The notes: generated from the letters alone by a model not told the origin. A stretch of 64,000 nucleotides of DNA from Simplicispira psychrophila DSM 11588 (GCF_000688255.1 NZ_JHYS01000009.1:1-64000); one strand, 5' to 3'; positions 48,879-59,198 are shown, counted from the first letter of the stretch. Made by a program: numbers and translations.

Positions 48879-48947
48879 GACGATCCCGGGCCGCTGGCGC
48901 GCCGATGAATGGCGCTTTCACACCCTGCATACCTGCGAGAACTCTGT

Positions 48948-50555
48948 ATGAAGCCGATCTGGCTGGTAGATGACGATCCTTCGATTCGCTTTGTGCTGGA
49001 GAAGGCACTGGCGCGCGAGCAGCTGCCAACGCGCAGTTTCAGCCACCCGCAGGAGGTGCTGGCGGCGCTGGCCAGTCTCGGCGCGGGTAGCGCAGAGGGC
49101 ACGCAGAGCGCCGCGTCCGGGCCGCAGGTGCTGGTAAGCGATATTCGCATGCCTGGCAGTTCGGGGCTGGAGTTACTGGAGCAGGTCCATGCTCTGCAGC
49201 CGGGCCTGCCGGTGATCATCATGACGGCCTACTCAGACCTGGACAGCGCCGTTTCGGCCTTTCAGCGCGGCGCCTTTGAATACCTGCCCAAGCCGTTTGA
49301 CGTGCACAAGGCCGTGGCCCTGATCCGCCGTGCCATGCAAGAGAGCGAGCGGGAGGACGTAGCGCAGGACAGTCCCGCCGCCAGCGCAGAAATGCTTGGC
49401 CAGGCGCCCGCCATGCAGGACGTATTCCGTGCCATCGGGCGCCTGAGTGCCAGCCAAGTGACGGTGCTCATCACCGGTGAATCAGGCACTGGCAAAGAGC
49501 TGGTAGCGCGTGCGCTGCACCGACACTCGCCGGTGGCCGGCGGACCTTTTGTCGCCATCAATACCGCAGCTATTCCCAAAGACCTGCTTGAGTCCGAGCT
49601 GTTTGGCCACGAGCGCGGCGCCTTCACTGGAGCCCAGACCCAGCGGCGCGGCCGCTTTGAGCAAGCTGAGGGCGGCACCTTGTTTCTCGATGAAATCGGC
49701 GACATGCCGCTGGACCTGCAGACGCGCTTGCTGCGCGTACTGTCGGATGGGCACTTCTACCGTGTCGGCGGCCACAGCAGCGTGCCATCGCATGTGCGCG
49801 TGGTGGCCGCGACGCACCAGAATCTGGAGCAGCGGGTGCATGAGGGCACGTTCCGTGAAGACCTGTTTCACCGCCTCAACGTGATCCGCTTGCGCCTGCC
49901 GGCACTGCGCGATCGCTGCGAAGACGTGCCCATGCTGACACGCCATTTTTTGCAGCACAGCGCGCGCCAGTTGGGCGTTGAGCCCAAGCGCATGTCCGAT
50001 GCTGCCCTGGCCCGGCTGGCGCAGTTTGGCTTTCCGGGCAATGTGCGCCAGTTGGAAAATATCTGTCACTGGCTCACGGTGATGGCACCGGCGCTGGTGG
50101 TGTCACTGCAAGACCTGCCGCCCGAGGTGCTGGCCGCCACGGACGCAGCGCCCCCAGTGTCCCCGGCCTGCCTGCCAGACAACCAGACCGTCGCGATAGA
50201 AGCCGCAGGCCGCATCCTGCCGGGCAGTGCACCGACGCAGCCCGGGTTGCCCACGGTGGTTGGGAATGCCGCTGGTGTGGCCGATCTGTGGGAGGGCGCT
50301 GCGGTACCGCCGGCAGGCAGTTGGGAAGCGGCGCTGGCGGAGCAGGTGCAGACGCTGCTGGCGGCCGGACAGCCGCAGGTTTGGGAACTGCTCACGCACC
50401 GCTTTGAAGCACAGCTGATCACCAGCGCCCTGCGCGCCACGCAGGGCCGGCGCATGGAGGCCGCACAGCGCCTGGGTCTGGGGCGCAACACCATCACGCG
50501 CAAGATCCAGGAGCTGGGCCTGGGTGACAAAGATAATGATAAAAAAGGCCTATAA
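48948..50555 (+). CDS. glnG: Nitrogen regulation response regulator NtrC
   Basis: 535 aa. The receiver domain has phospho-acceptor Asp65 (VSDIRMPG). The AAA+ domain has GESGTGKE, the sigma-54 contact GAFTGA and LFLDEIGDMPLDLQTR. The C-terminal Fis-type HTH is MEAAQRLGLGRNTITRKIQE. The acceptor Asp is about ten residues later than in E. coli, because of an extra Gly/Ser-rich loop. A long Pro/Ala-rich linker (about 385-475) joins the AAA+ and DNA-binding domains. It targets the glnA sites upstream. The stop lies in a repeat copy. Confidence 0.94.
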   Translation: MKPIWLVDDDPSIRFVLEKALAREQLPTRSFSHPQEVLAALASLGAGSAEGTQSAASGPQVLVSDIRMPGSSGLELLEQVHALQPGLPVIIMTAYSDLDSAVSAFQRGAFEYLPKPFDVHKAVALIRRAMQESEREDVAQDSPAASAEMLGQAPAMQDVFRAIGRLSASQVTVLITGESGTGKELVARALHRHSPVAGGPFVAINTAAIPKDLLESELFGHERGAFTGAQTQRRGRFEQAEGGTLFLDEIGDMPLDLQTRLLRVLSDGHFYRVGGHSSVPSHVRVVAATHQNLEQRVHEGTFREDLFHRLNVIRLRLPALRDRCEDVPMLTRHFLQHSARQLGVEPKRMSDAALARLAQFGFPGNVRQLENICHWLTVMAPALVVSLQDLPPEVLAATDAAPPVSPACLPDNQTVAIEAAGRILPGSAPTQPGLPTVVGNAAGVADLWEGAAVPPAGSWEAALAEQVQTLLAAGQPQVWELLTHRFEAQLITSALRATQGRRMEAAQRLGLGRNTITRKIQELGLGDKDNDKKGL

Positions 50556-50593
50556 GCGTTTATGGGTAAGCGCTTTAAGCTATTAAAAATATA
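50541..50593. repeat. Dispersed intergenic palindromic repeat, copy 10
   Basis: GGCCTATAAGCGTTTATG, then GGTAAGCGCTTTAAGCTATT. The glnG stop codon (50553-50555) lies inside it. Confidence 0.72.
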
Positions 50594-50759
50594 GTGATTT
50601 GGCCGTTGCCAGTGCCTGCGGTACGGCTGCCGGCGGAGCGTGGCCAGAGCTGCGTGGTGTGTGCGTTGTTGTCCTACGTGGTCATGCGGGAGGGGCGCAC
50701 CCGGGCCAAAAGGACCGGGCCAGACAATGAAACATAGTTCAACTCTTGGAGCCTTTTTC

Positions 50760-51731
50760 ATGTCTGACCTGAATAATTCCAATCTGGATCCTCTGACCGG
50801 CGCCCCAGGCGCACACCCTGTCGGCACTGGTTTAGGGGCTGCGGGGGGCGCTGGTGCCGGTGCTGTCGCGGGCGCCCTGGGTGGCCCGGTGGGCATGGTG
50901 GTCGGTGGCGTGGTCGGCGCAGTAGCCGGTGGCTTGGCCGGCAAGGCGACGGCAGAAGTAGTCAACCCCACCGCAGAAGACGCCTACTGGCGCGAAGCAC
51001 ACACGCGCGAAACCTATTACGAGCCAGGCCGTAGCTACGACCAGGATTACCGTCCCGCCTACGCACTGGGTTGGTCGCCGGTGGGGAGCACCAGCGATAA
51101 CTCTTTTGATGCGGTCGAGCCACAATTGCGCGAGCGCTGGGACCACGAGCGTGGTGTGTCGTCGCTGGACTGGGACCAAGCGCGTGCACCGGTGCGTGCC
51201 TCCTGGGAGCGCGCTTATGGCACCACCGCAGATGACTATGCAGCTGGCACCACCACGCTGCCGCTGGCCGGCGAAGCGCTGGGCAACGAAGATGTGGTCG
51301 ATGTGCTGAACAATTTGCTGGAGTCGTGCCGCGATGGCGAGCAGGGCTTTCGCGCTTCTGCCGAACATGCCGCCACCGGCGATCTGCAGAGTCTGCTAAG
51401 CCGGCGTGCCACCGATTGCGCTGTGTCAGCGGCCGAACTGGAGCATGTGGTACGCAGCTACGGCGCTGAGCCGGCCGAAGGCGGCACAGTGGCCGGCGCC
51501 CTGCACCGCGGCTGGGTGGCCATCAAGGCGGCCTTGAGTAGCAATGATGACCAGGCGGTGCTGGAAGAGTGCGAGCGCGGCGAAGATGCCATGGTGGCAC
51601 GCTACCGCCACGCCCTGGAAAAACCCCTGCCTGCCAGCGTGCGGGTGCTGGTGCAGCGCCAAGCGCAGGAAGCGCAGCGCCACCACGACGAGGTCAAAAC
51701 TTTGCGTAACCAGTACCGCGGCGGTGTGTAA
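50760..51731 (+). CDS. PA2169-type four-helix-bundle protein with Gly-zipper N-terminus
   Basis: 323 aa. Residues about 15-60 are a Gly/Ala/Val-rich glycine-zipper segment (GAGAVAGALGGPVGMVVGGV and on), probably membrane-interacting. A charged Tyr-rich middle follows (YYEPGRSYDQDYRPAYALGW). The C-terminal ~140 residues match the PA2169/DUF2383 ferritin-like bundle (NEDVVDVLNNLLESCRDGEQ, EVKTLRNQYR). Such proteins are often stress-linked; the function is unknown. The ATG at 50760 has GGAG 8 bases upstream; the frame opens earlier without a ribosome site. Confidence 0.75.
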   Translation: MSDLNNSNLDPLTGAPGAHPVGTGLGAAGGAGAGAVAGALGGPVGMVVGGVVGAVAGGLAGKATAEVVNPTAEDAYWREAHTRETYYEPGRSYDQDYRPAYALGWSPVGSTSDNSFDAVEPQLRERWDHERGVSSLDWDQARAPVRASWERAYGTTADDYAAGTTTLPLAGEALGNEDVVDVLNNLLESCRDGEQGFRASAEHAATGDLQSLLSRRATDCAVSAAELEHVVRSYGAEPAEGGTVAGALHRGWVAIKAALSSNDDQAVLEECERGEDAMVARYRHALEKPLPASVRVLVQRQAQEAQRHHDEVKTLRNQYRGGV

Positions 51732-51750
51732 AGGAGGAGGCGCCTATTTT

Positions 51751-51807
51751 CAATCAAATAGACCCCTGGCCCTTTACCATAAAGCGCTATAAGCTATAAA
51801 AATAGTA
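51751..51807. repeat. Dispersed intergenic palindromic repeat, copy 11
   Basis: AATAGACCCCTGGCCC, spacer, AAAGCGCTATAAGCTATAAA. It lies between the convergent PA2169-type and xth genes. Confidence 0.65.
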
Positions 51808-51845
51808 GTACGTACCGACATCTAGCACGCGGTACGTGAACCCCG

Positions 51846-51899
51846 CCCTCAGCCCAGCGTCACCACTACCGGAGTGTGGTCGCTGGGCTGAGGGTTTTT
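51846..51899 (+). terminator. Rightward terminator embedded in the 3' end of xth
   Basis: CCCTCAGCCCAGCG, a 21-base loop, its exact complement and TTTTT. On the plus strand it would end the PA2169-type transcript. The same bases encode the last residues of exonuclease III on the minus strand. Confidence 0.75.
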
Positions 51900-52631
51900 G
51901 CGTGGTGCCCGATCAATGTGGCAGGCCGTGACGCTGCTGCGCAGCGCGTCGCTGACCAGAATGTGGTCAATGCGCAAGCCCCGGTTTTTCTGAAAACCCA
52001 ACATGCGGTAATCCCACCAAGAGTAACTTTTTTCCGGCTGCTCGAACAGGCGATAAGCATCGCTCAGCCCCAGTGCCAGCAGTGCCTGAAAATGCTGGCG
52101 CTCTTCTACGGTGTGGTGGATGGTGCCGCGCAGGCCATCCGGATCGAAGGAGTCGCGGTCTTCTGGTGTCACGTTGAAGTCGCCTACCAGCACTAGGCGC
52201 GGGTGCGCTGCCAACTCTGCCTGCACCTGCGTGTGCAGTGCTTCCAGCCAGCGCAGCTTGTAGGCAAACTTGTCCGTGCCGGGGGCCTGGCCGTTGACAA
52301 AGTAGCCATTGATGACCCGCAGCGCGCCCTGCGGCGTGTCCACGGTAGCCGCAATCACACGCGCCTGTTCATCTTCCAAACCAGGGAGGTTGCGTACCAC
52401 GTCGCGCAGGGGATGGCGGCTGAGCAGGGCCACGCCGTTGTAGGTTTTTTGACCCAAGAAGGCCGCTTCATAGCCTGCGGTGCGCAGGGCGGCCACGGGA
52501 AATTTGTCGTCGGTCAGCTTCAGCTCCTGCAGGCCCAGCACATCAACCGGGTGGGCGGCCAGCCAGTTCAGCACCTGGGGCAGGCGCACGGTGAGGGAGT
52601 TGATGTTCCAGGTGGCGATTTGCATGGGCAT
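51849..52631 (-). CDS. xth: Exodeoxyribonuclease III (AP endonuclease)
   Basis: 260 aa, nicks DNA at abasic sites and removes 3' blocks. WNINSLTVRLPQVLNWL, GLQELKLTDDKFP (catalytic Glu), VGDFNVTPEDRD (Asp, Asn) and the C-terminal PSDHTPVVVTLG (Asp-His) are all present, so the active site is complete. The start could also be the second Met (52625). The 3' end also forms a rightward terminator. Confidence 0.93.
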   Translation of the reverse strand: MPMQIATWNINSLTVRLPQVLNWLAAHPVDVLGLQELKLTDDKFPVAALRTAGYEAAFLGQKTYNGVALLSRHPLRDVVRNLPGLEDEQARVIAATVDTPQGALRVINGYFVNGQAPGTDKFAYKLRWLEALHTQVQAELAAHPRLVLVGDFNVTPEDRDSFDPDGLRGTIHHTVEERQHFQALLALGLSDAYRLFEQPEKSYSWWDYRMLGFQKNRGLRIDHILVSDALRSSVTACHIDRAPRKNPQPSDHTPVVVTLG

Positions 52632-52758
52632 TTGAACTCAGGACAACAGGAAAGGAAAAGCGCCAGCGCGCAGCAGGAGGTGATGGTAGCCGCGCCAGCG
52701 GCGCTGCGGCCAGCGTCTTGCAGCGTGCACCAGGAAACTGACTTTCGTCCTCTGTAAG

Positions 52759-52782
52759 CGTTATAACCAACCGTATACTTCG
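52759..52782. promoter_or_regulatory. Possible ModE box upstream of modA
   Basis: CGTTATA, an 8-base gap, TATACTTCG resembles the ModE palindrome (CGTTATA...TATAACG) in one half well and the other weakly. It ends 30 bases before the modA start, where ModE repression would be expected. A modE gene is downstream. Confidence 0.45.
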
Positions 52783-52812
52783 GTCCACTTATTGTTGCGA
52801 AAGTTCACTCTT

Positions 52813-53571
52813 ATGTCCTACCGTCCTGTAAAAAATGCATGTGCCGTTCTTGTTTTTTCGGCTGTGGTGGGTGGTGCAGGGGCGGGGGAATTGACGGTGT
52901 CTGCCGCTGCCAGTTTGACCAATGCGTTTAAAGACATTGCCCAAAGCTACCAGGCGCAGTACCCCGGCACCAAGGTGCTGCTCAACTTTGGCGCTTCGGG
53001 CGCTTTGCTGCAGCAGATGGCCAAGGGTGCGCCGGTGGATGTGTTTGCCTCGGCCGACCAAGAAACCATGGACAAGGCGCAAAAAGCAGGCTTGGTGCAC
53101 GTGGCTGACCGCAAGGACTTTGTGCGCAACAAACTGGTGCTGATCGTGCCGACCGACGCCAAGCTGGTGCCCGCCCGCCTGAACGAGCTGACCCAAACCG
53201 GTTTCGCACGCGTGGCGATTGCCCACCCAGCCAGCGTACCGGTCGGCCGTTATGCGCAAACCGCACTCGAAGCCGCCAAGCTATGGCCGCAGATGCAAGC
53301 CAAAGCCATCAGCACACAGAATGTGCGCCAGTCGCTGGACTACGTGGCGCGCGGCGAGGTCGATGCCGGCTTTGTTTATGCCACCGACGCCGCCATCATG
53401 AAGGACAAGGTCAAGGTGGCGTTTGAGGTGCCGCTAGCAACCGCCATCCTCTACCCCATCGCCAAGACAGCGACTGCCAGCAATGCAGCCGATGCTACGT
53501 CGTTCATCAACTACTTGGCCACGCCGGCAGCGCAGGACATCCTGGGCAAATACGGCTTTGCCAAGCCCTGA
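52813..53571 (+). CDS. modA: Molybdate ABC transporter substrate-binding protein
   Basis: 252 aa periplasmic binding protein. A signal peptide (about 1-27) is followed by LTVSAAASLTNAFKDIAQ, the oxyanion-binding start, then NFGASGALLQQMAKGAPVDV and GEVDAGFVYATDAAIM. It captures molybdate (and tungstate) for ModBC. First gene of modABC; the start at 52813 was chosen over an upstream TTG because it gives a normal signal peptide. Confidence 0.92.
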   Translation: MSYRPVKNACAVLVFSAVVGGAGAGELTVSAAASLTNAFKDIAQSYQAQYPGTKVLLNFGASGALLQQMAKGAPVDVFASADQETMDKAQKAGLVHVADRKDFVRNKLVLIVPTDAKLVPARLNELTQTGFARVAIAHPASVPVGRYAQTALEAAKLWPQMQAKAISTQNVRQSLDYVARGEVDAGFVYATDAAIMKDKVKVAFEVPLATAILYPIAKTATASNAADATSFINYLATPAAQDILGKYGFAKP

Positions 53572-53610
53572 TTAGCCAAGGCACGCAGCAGCTTCAAGGC
53601 GGTGTAAAGC

Positions 53611-54285
53611 ATGGACGTAGCCTGGTCAGCGCTGAGTTTGTCACTGCAAGTGGCCGGCTGGGCGACGGCGCTGAATCTGGTGCTGGGCATTGGCGTGGGC
53701 TACCTGCTGGCGCGCACACGCTTTGTCGGGCGCGACCTGATCGACACCTTGCTGACGCTGCCGATGGTGATGCCGCCCACGGTGCTGGGCTACTACCTGC
53801 TGGTGCTGCTGGGGCGCAAGGGCTGGATTGGCCAATGGCTGCAAAGCAGCTTTGGCATTAACCTGATTTTTACCCTCAAAGGTGCGGTGATTGCCGCCAC
53901 CATCGTGGCGTTTCCACTGGTGTTCAAGCCGGCGCGCGCGGCGTTTGAGGCGATTGACAGCCAAGTCGAAGAAGCTGGGCGCGTGCTGGGGATTTCTGAG
54001 ATCGGCATCTTCTTGCGTATCACCCTGCCGCTGGCGTGGCGCGGTATTTTGGCGGGCGTGCTGCTGGCTTTTGCCCGCGCGCTGGGCGAGTTTGGCGCGA
54101 CGCTGATGGTCGCCGGCAGCATTCCGGGCAAGACGCAAACGCTGTCGATTGCCGTCTATGAAGCGGTGCAGGCGGGGCAGGATGAGATTGCCAATACGCT
54201 GGTGCTGATCACCTCGCTGGTGTGCATCGTCGTCTTGCTCGGGGCAGGGCGTTTGGCTCCGGGGCGCATTGCCCACCGCTCCTGA
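53611..54285 (+). CDS. modB: Molybdate ABC transporter permease
   Basis: 224 aa inner-membrane permease with about five helices. The EAA loop EEAGRVLGISEIGIFLRITL and ARALGEFGATLMVAGSIPGK are ModB/CysT-type motifs. It partners with ModA and ModC. It lies 39 bases after modA. Confidence 0.94.
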   Translation: MDVAWSALSLSLQVAGWATALNLVLGIGVGYLLARTRFVGRDLIDTLLTLPMVMPPTVLGYYLLVLLGRKGWIGQWLQSSFGINLIFTLKGAVIAATIVAFPLVFKPARAAFEAIDSQVEEAGRVLGISEIGIFLRITLPLAWRGILAGVLLAFARALGEFGATLMVAGSIPGKTQTLSIAVYEAVQAGQDEIANTLVLITSLVCIVVLLGAGRLAPGRIAHRS

Positions 54286-54306
54286 ACAGAACAGGCTCTG
54301 ACAACC

Positions 54307-55017
54307 ATGCAGCTCGACATCGACATCCGCAAAACCCTGCGCTCCGGCCAGCGGGTGTTTCAGCTCAATGCGCGCTTCAGCGCCGAAGGCCAGCGCGTGG
54401 TGGTGGTCGGGCCGTCGGGCGCGGGCAAAAGCCAGTTGCTTAAGGCGATTGCGGGCTTGATGCGGCCCGACAGCGGCCATGTGCGCCTCGATGGCCAGAC
54501 CTTGTTGGATACGCAACAAGGCGTCAACCTGCCGCCACAGGCGCGCAACGTCGCCTATTTGTTCCAAGACTACGCGCTGTTTCCACACCTGAGCGTGCGC
54601 CAGAACATCGCCTTTGGGCTGGCACGCGGCTGGTTCAATCCGCGCCATCACCACGCCAGCGAGGCGGTCGATTACTGGATGGATGCTTTCCATCTGGGCG
54701 AAGTGGCGCACCAAGCGCCGCACGAGCTCTCAGGCGGCCAGCGCCAGCGCACCGCTTTGGCACGCGCGCTGGTAGCCCAACCGCGTGCGCTGCTGCTGGA
54801 CGAGCCTTTCGCCGCGCTCGACCCCGGCCTGCGCGTGGAGCTGCGCGCCGAACTCGATGCGCTGCAGCGGCGTTTACAGGTGCCGATGGTGCTGATCACC
54901 CACGACCCACAAGACGTGGCGGTGTTTGGTGAACAGGTGCTGCAGATGCATGCGGGAAGCATCGAGTCACCAGAGGGCACACCAGATTTTTATATTAGAG
55001 ATGAAATAAGCTTTTAA
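54307..55017 (+). CDS. modC: Molybdate ABC transporter ATPase, lacking the C-terminal Mop domain
   Basis: 236 aa. Walker A VVGPSGAGKSQ (about 36), LSGGQRQRTALARAL and DEPFAALDPGLRVE are intact. E. coli ModC is about 352 aa with a C-terminal molybdate-sensing Mop/TOBE domain; that part is missing here. The last codons run into a dispersed repeat copy, so the gene may have been cut short by it, or this may be the usual short form in related species. modE downstream still carries two Mop domains. Confidence 0.88.
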   Translation: MQLDIDIRKTLRSGQRVFQLNARFSAEGQRVVVVGPSGAGKSQLLKAIAGLMRPDSGHVRLDGQTLLDTQQGVNLPPQARNVAYLFQDYALFPHLSVRQNIAFGLARGWFNPRHHHASEAVDYWMDAFHLGEVAHQAPHELSGGQRQRTALARALVAQPRALLLDEPFAALDPGLRVELRAELDALQRRLQVPMVLITHDPQDVAVFGEQVLQMHAGSIESPEGTPDFYIRDEISF

Positions 55018-55057
55018 CCCATATGCAGAAAGCGCTGATAGCTATGTTTTTTAATTG
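55003..55057. repeat. Dispersed palindromic repeat, copy 12, over the modC stop
   Basis: AATAAGCTTTTAACCC, spacer, GAAAGCGCTGATAGCTATG. The modC stop (55015-55017) lies inside it. Confidence 0.7.
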
Positions 55058-55162
55058 TTATGACCCACATTTTGGCGAGAAGAACAACGCGGTGAAATGG
55101 CAAAACCTTCTGGTACGCTGACCTGCACTGCCTTTCCCTGAGCGATATTTTTCCAAAAAAAC

Positions 55163-55975
55163 ATGCCCACTCACGACAAACGTATTGAACTCGGCGGCAC
55201 CGTCTGGATGACGGTGGGCGGCGAGAACCTGGGCGGCCCCGGCCGCGTCGAGCTGTTGGCACAGGTCGCCGAGCGCGGCTCCATTACCCATGCCGCCAAG
55301 GCCATGAAGATGAGCTACAAGGCCGCGTGGGACGCGATCGACACCATGAACAACTTGGCCGGCGAGCCACTGGTGGAGCGGGTGACTGGTGGCAAGGGCG
55401 GCGGCGGTACCGTGCTGACACGCCGGGGTGCACAGTTGGTCGAAAATTTCCGGCTGATTGAGCGCGAGCACCGCCGCTTTGTCGCGCAGTTGAGTACCGA
55501 AGCCGAAGGCATCGCCGATGATTTTTTACTGTTACGAAGGATGAGCATGAAGACCAGCGCACGCAACCACTTTGCCGGGCAAGTTAGCCGCGTTCAGCGC
55601 GGATCGGTGAACGACGAGATTGAAATCGAGGCCGCTGGCGGCCACAAAGTCGTAGCCATCGTCACGCACGAAAGTGCCGAAGGTTTGGGTCTGGAAGTCG
55701 GCGCGCAAGCGTTTGCACTGGTCAAGGCTTCGTCCATTGTCATCGTCACCGATGCCGAAGGCGCCAAGTTTTCGGCCCGCAACCGGTTGACGGGCAAGGT
55801 GTCGCGTTTGGTACGGGGCGCTGTGAATACCGAGGTGGTGATCGATCTGCTTGGTGGCGGTTCGGTGGCGGCCATCATTACCAATGAGAGCAGCAACTCG
55901 CTGGCGCTGACCGAAGGTGCTGCGGCCACGGCGATTTTCAAGGCCTCCAGCGTCATCGTCGGCGCACCGGCTTAA
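55163..55975 (+). CDS. modE: Molybdate-responsive regulator ModE with two Mop domains
   Basis: 270 aa. The N-terminal winged HTH (about 20-110) reads VAERGSITHAAKAMKMSYKA and DAIDTMNNLAGEPLVERVTG. Two Mop/TOBE domains follow (about 130-195 and 203-268), each with the RN-x-F/L-x-G-x-V start. It represses modABC when molybdate is bound. It is transcribed in the same direction as modABC, unlike the divergent E. coli arrangement. A terminator follows. Confidence 0.93.
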   Translation: MPTHDKRIELGGTVWMTVGGENLGGPGRVELLAQVAERGSITHAAKAMKMSYKAAWDAIDTMNNLAGEPLVERVTGGKGGGGTVLTRRGAQLVENFRLIEREHRRFVAQLSTEAEGIADDFLLLRRMSMKTSARNHFAGQVSRVQRGSVNDEIEIEAAGGHKVVAIVTHESAEGLGLEVGAQAFALVKASSIVIVTDAEGAKFSARNRLTGKVSRLVRGAVNTEVVIDLLGGGSVAAIITNESSNSLALTEGAAATAIFKASSVIVGAPA

Positions 55976-56025
55976 AAACGTATGCGCTAGGCTGGACCGC
56001 CAGCGCCGTCTGAGAGACGGCTATC

Positions 56026-56056
56026 GCGCCGCACCCACTGGGTGCGGTGCTTTTTT
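56026..56056 (+). terminator. Intrinsic terminator after modE
   Basis: GCGCCGCACCC, a 3-base loop, GGGTGCGGTGC (one G-T pair), then TTTTTT. Confidence 0.9.
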
Positions 56057-57348
<1,292 letters not shown>

Positions 57349-57387
57349 TCACACAGGAAGGGTCTGCTAGCAGACCCTTTATTCATC

Positions 57388-57924
57388 ATGCGCTGGTTAA
57401 ATTATTTTGAGGAGTGGATGATCACCTTCCTGATGGCCGCAATGACCTTGCTGACCTTCATGCAGGTGCTCTCCCGCTATGTTTTCAATTACAGCTTTGG
57501 CTGGGTGCTGGAGGCTACAGGCGTCATGTTTGCCTGGCTGATCTTCATCGGTATGGCGTATGGCGTGCGGGTCGGCGCCCATATTGGTGTGGATGCGATG
57601 ATCCGGATGCTGGGTCGCAAGTCAGCCCGGGTGGTGGCCAGCATGGCCACGCTGCTGTGCTTGGCGTATGCCCTGATCGTGGCGTATGGCAGCTTTCAGT
57701 ACGTCGAAAAAATGTACACCATCGGCATTGAAATGCAGGACATCCCGATCCAGTCGTGGATCCCTCGGATCATCCTGCCCGTGGGCTTTTTGCTGCTGGC
57801 GTTGCGCTTCATGCAAGTGCTGTGGCGCCTAGCCACCGGCCAAGACGCCCGCCTGCTGGGGGACGAAGCCGAAGATGCACTGAAACTCAAAGAGGACGTA
57901 TTGCCCGAAGGAGCATCCAAATGA
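57388..57924 (+). CDS. dctQ: TRAP transporter small permease, DctQ family
   Basis: 178 aa with four membrane helices and a charged C-terminus. It begins MRWLNYFEEWMITFLMAAMT, and the conserved VLEATGVMFAWLIFIGMAYG segment marks DctQ. The stop overlaps the dctM start (ATGA); the dctM ribosome site lies inside this gene. Confidence 0.92.
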   Translation: MRWLNYFEEWMITFLMAAMTLLTFMQVLSRYVFNYSFGWVLEATGVMFAWLIFIGMAYGVRVGAHIGVDAMIRMLGRKSARVVASMATLLCLAYALIVAYGSFQYVEKMYTIGIEMQDIPIQSWIPRIILPVGFLLLALRFMQVLWRLATGQDARLLGDEAEDALKLKEDVLPEGASK

Positions 57925-59198
57925 CCATCGCTGCTCTTTTCATTCTGCTGTTCGTCTTCATGGTGATAGGGATGCCAGTGGCGATTGCGCTGGGTCTGTC
58001 TTCCATCCTGACGATCCTGTTCTTTGCCCAGGACTCGCTGGCTTCGCTGACGCTCAAGCTCTACGACACCTCCGAGCACTACACGCTGCTGGCGATTCCG
58101 TTCTTCATTCTGGGCGGCTCGTTCATGACCACCGGCGGCGTGGCGCGGCGCATGATCCGCTTTGCCAATGCCTGCATTGGCCATTTGCGCGGCGGTTTGG
58201 CGATGGCCTCGGTGCTGGCGTGCATGTTGTTTGCGGCAGTGTCGGGTTCGTCGCCAGCCACCGTGGTGGCCGTCGGCGCCATCGTGATTGCCGGCATGGT
58301 ACGCGCCGGTTATCCGCAGGCGTTTGCCGCCGGCGTGATCTGCAATGCCGGCACGCTGGGCATCCTGATTCCGCCGTCCATCGTCATGGTGGTGTATGGC
58401 GCGGCCACCGAAACCTCGGTGGGCAAGCTGTTCATGGCCGGTGTCATTCCCGGCATCATGCTCGGCCTGATGCTGATGGTCGCCATTTACGTGCGCGCCC
58501 GGATGCTGGACTTGCCACGCAATCCGCGTGCGTCCATGGGCGAAGTGCTGGAATCGGCGCGTGATTCGCTGTGGGGCTTGCTGCTGATCGTCATCATTCT
58601 GGGCGGTATCTACGGCGGTATCTTCACGCCGACCGAAGCGGCTGCCGTGGCTGCCGTGTACGCCTTTTTTATTGCCGTGTTCGTTTACCGCGACATTGGC
58701 ATGAAGCAGGTGCCGCACGTCATGCTGGAGGCCGGCAAGGTCACCGTAATGCTGATGTTCATCGTCGCCAACGCGCTGTTGTTTGCCCACGTGCTGACCA
58801 CTGAGCGCATTCCGCAGCAAATTGCTGAAGTCATCGTCGGCTGGGGCATGCCAGCGTGGCAGTTCCTGGTGGTGGTGAATATCTTGCTGCTGATTGCCGG
58901 CATGTTCATGGAGCCTACCGGCATCATCTTGATCATGGCGCCGATCCTGTTCCCGATCGCTACGCAACTGGGTATCGACCCGGTACACCTGGGCATCATC
59001 ATGGTGGTGAACCTGGAGATTGGCATGGTGACGCCGCCGATTGGGCTGAATCTGTTTGTGACCTCGGGCATCACCGGCATGTCGATCATGGGCGTGGCGC
59101 GCGCGGCCTTGCCTTGGACATTAGTGCTACTGGTGTTCCTGATCATCATCACCTACGTGCCAGCCATCACGCTGTTCTTGCCGAACATGTTGTTCTAA
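57921..59198 (+). CDS. dctM: TRAP transporter large permease, DctM family
   Basis: 425 aa with about 12 membrane helices. LLAIPFFILGGSFMTTGGVA, FAAVSGSSPATVVAVGAIVI and IFTPTEAAAVAAVYAFF are DctM signatures. It couples solute import to the Na+ gradient. GAAGGAG lies 7-8 bases upstream of the ATG; the longer open frame overlaps dctQ. The operon ends in a terminator. Confidence 0.94.
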   Translation: MTIAALFILLFVFMVIGMPVAIALGLSSILTILFFAQDSLASLTLKLYDTSEHYTLLAIPFFILGGSFMTTGGVARRMIRFANACIGHLRGGLAMASVLACMLFAAVSGSSPATVVAVGAIVIAGMVRAGYPQAFAAGVICNAGTLGILIPPSIVMVVYGAATETSVGKLFMAGVIPGIMLGLMLMVAIYVRARMLDLPRNPRASMGEVLESARDSLWGLLLIVIILGGIYGGIFTPTEAAAVAAVYAFFIAVFVYRDIGMKQVPHVMLEAGKVTVMLMFIVANALLFAHVLTTERIPQQIAEVIVGWGMPAWQFLVVVNILLLIAGMFMEPTGIILIMAPILFPIATQLGIDPVHLGIIMVVNLEIGMVTPPIGLNLFVTSGITGMSIMGVARAALPWTLVLLVFLIIITYVPAITLFLPNMLF

